A stretch of DNA of 64,000 nt, taken from contig OY811983.1 in NCBI GenBank assembly GCA_963681505.1, positions 2,641,615 to 2,705,614 on the forward strand, in the 5' to 3' direction. This document shows positions 60,046-64,000 of the stretch, one piece after another (positions within the stretch are counted from its first letter, which is position 1; each line of letters opens with the position of its first letter). The notes beneath the pieces were generated by a model. The model searched no databases, was not told where the DNA came from, and saw only the letters and a program-made list of their open reading frames with translations. Origin of the DNA: Eunapius fragilis. Lineage: Eukaryota; Porifera; Demospongiae; Spongillida; Spongillidae. The position numbers and the translations under genes are program-made.

Positions 60046-60790
60046 CGGAACCTAAGCGAGTAGGTTCCATATAGGAATCCTGCGGTATCATGAATGTCAT
60101 TAAAAAAACGTCACTCGCGTCTAGCGGGACAGCCAAGAGTCGGGTCACTTCGCTTTTAGTGGCAATCGAGCAATATCAATAAGGAGAACAGTTCTGCGTT
60201 ATACATATGTCATAAGACGGTGTACTTTTAGAGAACAAAAATACTCGTCCCCATCGTCCGTACCCAGTCCCACCTAAAATTTCTCCTCCGTCGTCGTCGT
60301 CTTCTTCTTCCTTCGGGATAGCATAACTCACGACAGGAACGTTTGTAAAGCACGCCATGTGTACCAATCGCTTCAGGATGTGTCCGCATGTTATCTTCAG
60401 GTATCTGTTAGACGCCTAACCGATCGGGCAATTGGCTGAAGCTAGTAGTACCTTATTTGGTGTTGATCTACAAATAGCACATTACATCAGCTATCACAAT
60501 GTTCATGACGCACCAGTATAATATAACCAGCGTTATAAAATTCGATGGTTTTACCATATAATCTTATGAGGACAATTCTGATTCCACTCGAGCATCTAAA
60601 AGTGGAAAGATCCAGATGCTGCCAGATCTGCCAAACGTGCGTATGTCAAGCGCGGTACCGAAAGGAAGAACAAAACGACCACCCAAAGGTACGTTTATAC
60701 GGCATCGATAAATGTTGGATCGATAAATTATAAGCATGCATATGGTATATCGCTAAAATGGAAGGAATAGTTTAGTTACAGCGGTAGAGA
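60046..60790 (+). mobile_element. A-type hairpin-initiated element, copy 2
   Basis: Hairpin at 60,047-60,068 (same stem, loop AGCGAG) and ~510 bp leader highly similar to copy 1, then a shortened gene. It starts inside an exon of copy 1 after AAT, the same three bases that precede copy 1 and the solo copy at 5,119. It could be an insertion or a product of unequal exchange. Similarity to copy 1 continues to about 60,790 ('gatactgcgtctctccg'). Confidence 0.6.
60545..60688 (+). pseudogene. Deleted KxxxRxxY gene of copy 2
   Basis: The whole repeat region is missing. What remains corresponds to the end of exon 1 (DPDAARSAKRAYVKRG) with a donor CAAAG|GTACGT in the phase that fits the downstream exon found in copy 1. 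A deletion just before this segment breaks the frame. Copies 1 and 2 are therefore broken at different places. Confidence 0.55.
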
Positions 60791-61430
60791 TACTGCGTCT
60801 CTCCGTTTTACAGTACATTACCAGAAATTTCGGACGCTCATTACGTATTCCTGACGCGTCAATGCAAACGTCCGTTAATTTTCCGCGCACGCGTCCATTG
60901 ACATGTATGGAACAAAGTGCATTTCTGTTCAGTATAAATCAGGAATCGACAGAAAAAAGGAAAGCGGTCAAAAATATAGTTAAGAACATCTTTCACTATG
61001 CGTTATTGATGAAACAAAAAAATTCAGGGTCTATCTGTAGGTTCCATGGCCCTAAAACAACACGTCCATAGACACATGTAGAAATTGTGTAAAAATTTGG
61101 GTTTTGTCAAGATGTTTGTGCATTTTTCTCAGGATCTGTGATAGTTGCAGTAAGAATCGGTGATTAACATGTTAGCCAGATCATCGAGGAAGGGGCCAGA
61201 TACCATAAAACACTCTTTCCCCTACTTTTCTAGGTTCCAGAGTCACTTCAGTGGTGTTAGGTACTGAATGTCCCCATTATTAATCCTTCCACTTGTATGA
61301 CGTAATGGACGTTTTTATACGGGCTCGGCCACTGTGTGACTCACTCAGGTATGTTACATCTGAGGTGCTTATAGGCGTTCTACATGTGCGTAACAACCAT
61401 AGCTTGACCCACATACGTAGTATATATACA
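60791..61430. other. No clear feature
   Basis: A 69-codon plus frame (60,862-61,071) is Lys-rich but unrecognised. I see no splice-linked coding sequence or repeat array. Confidence 0.35.
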
Positions 61431-61925
61431 GTGGCGTATCCAGAATTTCAGCGAGGGGGTGCTTAAGGTCAGGAATACTGGGGGGGGGGGGGGGGAAGGG
61501 GAGGGCCCGCTTCTGGTCCGATATGAAAAGTGAGTGTGTGTGTGTGTGGGAGGGGGGGGGGACGCAGTCCGCTTCAAGTCCGATACGAAAAGTGGAGGCC
61601 TTTGGCACACGTCGTTATATTTAATAACTAACGGTCACAATTTTGACCGAGGGGGGTGCTCAAAAGCACCTGGAGCACCCTCTCCAGGGGCGGATACAGA
61701 AATTTCCAAAGGGAGGTTTAGACCCGCGATACAGTGGTGTAGAGAGAGGGGGGGGGGGGGGGACATATGTCCCCGGGCGCAGGGTTGAGGGGGCGTCGAA
61801 GTAGACGAGAGATAATTAATTATCGCGTCAACGAGAACTCACGAACGCATCGGCAGATACAGGGGGCAGTTGTAAACGCGTTCATATAATATAAGGCTCC
61901 TCCCCTTCCCTCTTTTCCGCTATGT

Positions 61926-61967
<42 letters not shown>

Positions 61968-62125
61968 ATCGGGCCAGAAGCCGACAGCCCCCCCCACCCC
62001 CCCGGGCGCTCAACACTCACACTATGTCACTGCCGCGATACGAAAAGCGGGGGTGGGGTGGTGGGGGTGGTGGTGCTGTCCGCTTCAGGCCCGATACGAA
62101 AAGCGGGGGGGGGGTGCCGTACGCT
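61431..62125 (+). repeat. Cluster of transposon ends and G/C runs
   Basis: Termini 'cagtggcgtatccagaattt' (61,431) and 'caggggcggatacagaaatt' (61,684) start separate fragments. A module 'gtccgcttca' plus 'gtccgatacgaaaag' recurs at about 61,507, 61,568, 62,032, 62,080 and 62,118, each next to a G run. A C run of about 41 bp lies at 61,927-61,967. This looks like repeated insertion or tandem growth of one element end. Confidence 0.6.
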
Positions 62126-62491
62126 TCAGACTGGACTCAATAATATCTTGTATATTTACCAGACCCCGCCAAACTAAGAACTAAACAACATTTGAAATAG
62201 CCTACAACCAGCCTGCCTATACAACTGTATAGGCCTAACAGTGTGTAATTGTCTAGTTGTTGGATGAGTTTCCATCACAATAGTGTTGGTGCCATATGTA
62301 TGTGTGTGCTTGTGTGCATGCATGTGTATGCTTGTGTGCATGTGGATATTGTACTTGTGTGTTCATTTGGGTCACTTCATTCATACACTCACATAGGTCT
62401 CAGTAGTCTAGTATTTGGGCAAGCTGGACTGACAATAGATTGGAACTGGACCTCTCAAGCTAGAGGTGTTTGTTCATGTACATGTACGTTG

Positions 62492-62547
<56 letters not shown>

Positions 62548-62952
62548 TATATGTCTGGAGTATGTATTTGTGCATTTCTGTGTTTTTATAACATTTCTGC
62601 ATGTTATAAGTGGGGCTCAATATAGCCCAAGTATCAACTAGCTGGACCTCTCAAGCAAGGGGAGCTAGATCATACACAAGGGGAGCTAGCTAGATCATAC
62701 GCATTGTGTGTGGGTGTGCATATGTCTGTTGAGAATATATCATATATGTCTGTTGAGAATATGTGCATGTGTTTGTGTGCATTAGATGTGTGTGCATTGT
62801 GCATGTTATCGCTCTTCTGCTAATGGGCTGCTTCTGTACTGTTAGGTGAGCAGCAGCTGGCTTCATGTGTGTTAGTTAATTATTTGCTCATGCATATAAA
62901 CACATGCACACATGTATATCACTATACATATCACACATGCACACATATACAC

Positions 62953-62986
<34 letters not shown>

Positions 62987-63040
62987 ATGTTTGCTATGAC
63001 CAAACGCAAAGTCTCCCATTTAACACCATGGAATGTATGT
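62126..63040. other. Intergenic, microsatellites only
   Basis: (TG)n at 62,494-62,546, (CA)n at 62,955-62,984, and a TGTGTGCAT-rich stretch between. No gene seen. Confidence 0.5.
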
Positions 63041-63760
63041 TAGTTGGTTCAATACATACAACACACCAGTTGTTGCATGTGCTGGACTTATACATACTGG
63101 ATTGCCTTTTGAAAGTGGCACTGCCCAGGCCACTACGATCCAGAAACCTACTTCAAATGACACCAAGTGCTCAGATCTTGGGTGGGTGTGCAGTGGCGGA
63201 TCGAGCATATTTTAGGCTCATTAAAACCGGGCAATTATGGGCCCGTGCCCATAATTGCCCGGTTTTAATGAGCCTAAAATATGCCTGGATCCACCACTGG
63301 GTGTGTCTCACTAGTTCCCGAGTCCTATATACAGTACAGAGGCATTATGTATTTGCAACTTCCACCACATGTTGTATGAACAGGACTGGTGTATTGGATT
63401 GCTGTGATGTATGTAGTGGACTGGTATGTTGTATGATGGAGGAGGGAAGGGGGTGTGGCATTGCCCCTGCACATTTATTAAAGAGGGAGGGTGTTGGTGG
63501 GAAGTACTACACACCTGTGCACCATCCTCAGATTTTTACATTTGAAGTTCTGAAGTCATGGGTAAATATGAAGTCATGTGTGTGAATAGCTCAGCATATC
63601 CAGTGGCCAAATCTATTGAGATAGGGTAGAAATAATTTCACTGCCATTATCAAGGCTCCATCCAGTGAGACCATTTACATGTAAATACAAACACAAACAC
63701 ACACACACAGAGGATGTTTGATATCACCAAATGCAAAGTCTGCTATTTAAGTCCATGGAG
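63041..63760. repeat. Second copy of the 22 bp minisatellite flank
   Basis: 63,098-63,350 matches 48,125-48,240 ('gatccagaaaccta', 'aaatgacaccaagt', 'tctcactagttcc', 'cagtacagaggcatta'). 63,425-63,620 matches 48,490-48,830 in reverse ('caatgcccc', 'aaagagggagggtg', 'tgaatagctcagcatat'). Confidence 0.75.
63191..63299. mobile_element. 109 bp MITE with visible empty site
   Basis: Ends CAGTGGCGGATC... and ...GGATCCACCACTG. Almost perfect arms (CATATTTTAGGCTCATTAAA and its reverse complement) meet at a short centre near 63,242. The related sequence at 48,194-48,208 reads 'gggtgggtgtgtctc' without it, giving an apparent 6 bp target duplication GGTGTG. Confidence 0.85.
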
Positions 63761-63769
63761 TTTATGTGA

Positions 63770-64000
63770 GGTGGTCCAGTACATACTACACACACCGGTC
63801 CAGTACATACATCACACCAGTCCAGTACATACATCACACCAGTCCAGTACATACATCACACCGGTCCAGTACATACATCACACCAGTCCAGTACATACAT
63901 CACACCAGTCCAGTACATACATCACACCAGTCCAGTACATACATCACACCAGTCCAGTACATACATCACACCAGTCCAGTACATACATCACACCAGTCCA
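63770..64000 (+). repeat. 22 bp minisatellite (CAGTCCAGTACATACATCAC), array 3
   Basis: At least ten nearly identical units running off the window end. More homogeneous than the arrays at 47.8 and 48.9 kb. Confidence 0.95.

Overview
The window is animal nuclear DNA. It has spliced genes with GT-AG introns, a BAG1-type co-chaperone with a ubiquitin-like domain, a two-Ig-domain secreted-type protein, intronless seven-transmembrane receptors, hAT and retroelement debris, and very many microsatellites, minisatellites and long G/C homopolymers. A non-bilaterian animal, most likely a sponge, is my inference from the lineage-specific-looking receptors, the small exons and the repeat spectrum. It is not proven by any single gene.

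Layout. (1) 1-8.7 kb: two tandem copies of a ~3.6 kb block, each with one intronless 330-residue seven-TM receptor-like gene. (2) 8.8-9.8 kb: two oppositely oriented remnants of a retroelement ORF. (3) 9.93-14.31 kb (+): a seven-exon BAG1 orthologue of 188 aa, with a 481 bp foldback element in intron 3. (4) 15.05-15.88 kb (-): signal peptide plus two Ig domains, with a 5' UTR exon near 16.11 kb, head-to-head with (5) 16.24-27.50 kb (+): a six-exon ELAC1/RNase Z short-form gene of 382 aa. All catalytic zinc ligands are present, and its introns are loaded with minisatellites. (6) 27.5-35 kb: gene-poor sequence holding a degenerate RAG1-N-terminal-like remnant, three palindrome-pair repeats and a long CA tract. 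(7) 35-58 kb: a very large inverted repeat (arms ~36.26-45.44 and ~50.58-58.06 kb, ~5 kb spacer). Each arm carries a nearly identical intronless MABP-domain (beta-prism) gene, an array of a ~180 bp satellite and a 0.71 kb TIR element. Only the left arm carries a 2.34 kb hAT element. (8) 58-61 kb: two nested copies of an element that opens with a hairpin and encodes a KxxxRxxYxxN-repeat protein, both copies broken. (9) 61-64 kb: transposon ends, G/C runs, a MITE with its empty site elsewhere in the window, and a 22 bp minisatellite.

Recognisable cell functions are Hsp70 regulation (BAG1), tRNA 3' processing (ELAC1), extracellular recognition (Ig protein), signalling (receptors) and possible membrane or phospholipid binding (MABP). 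They do not form one pathway; animal gene neighbourhoods rarely do.

The most interesting signals are: (a) a family of mobile elements sharing a terminal 8-bp-stem/6-nt-loop hairpin whose stem has covaried between subfamilies, seen six times; (b) the giant inverted repeat duplicating a stand-alone MABP gene, with 6 of 7 CDS differences nonsynonymous; and (c) the hAT insertion in one arm, which orders events in time. All exon models are hand-built from splice signals, reading phase and family knowledge. No alignment program or database was used.
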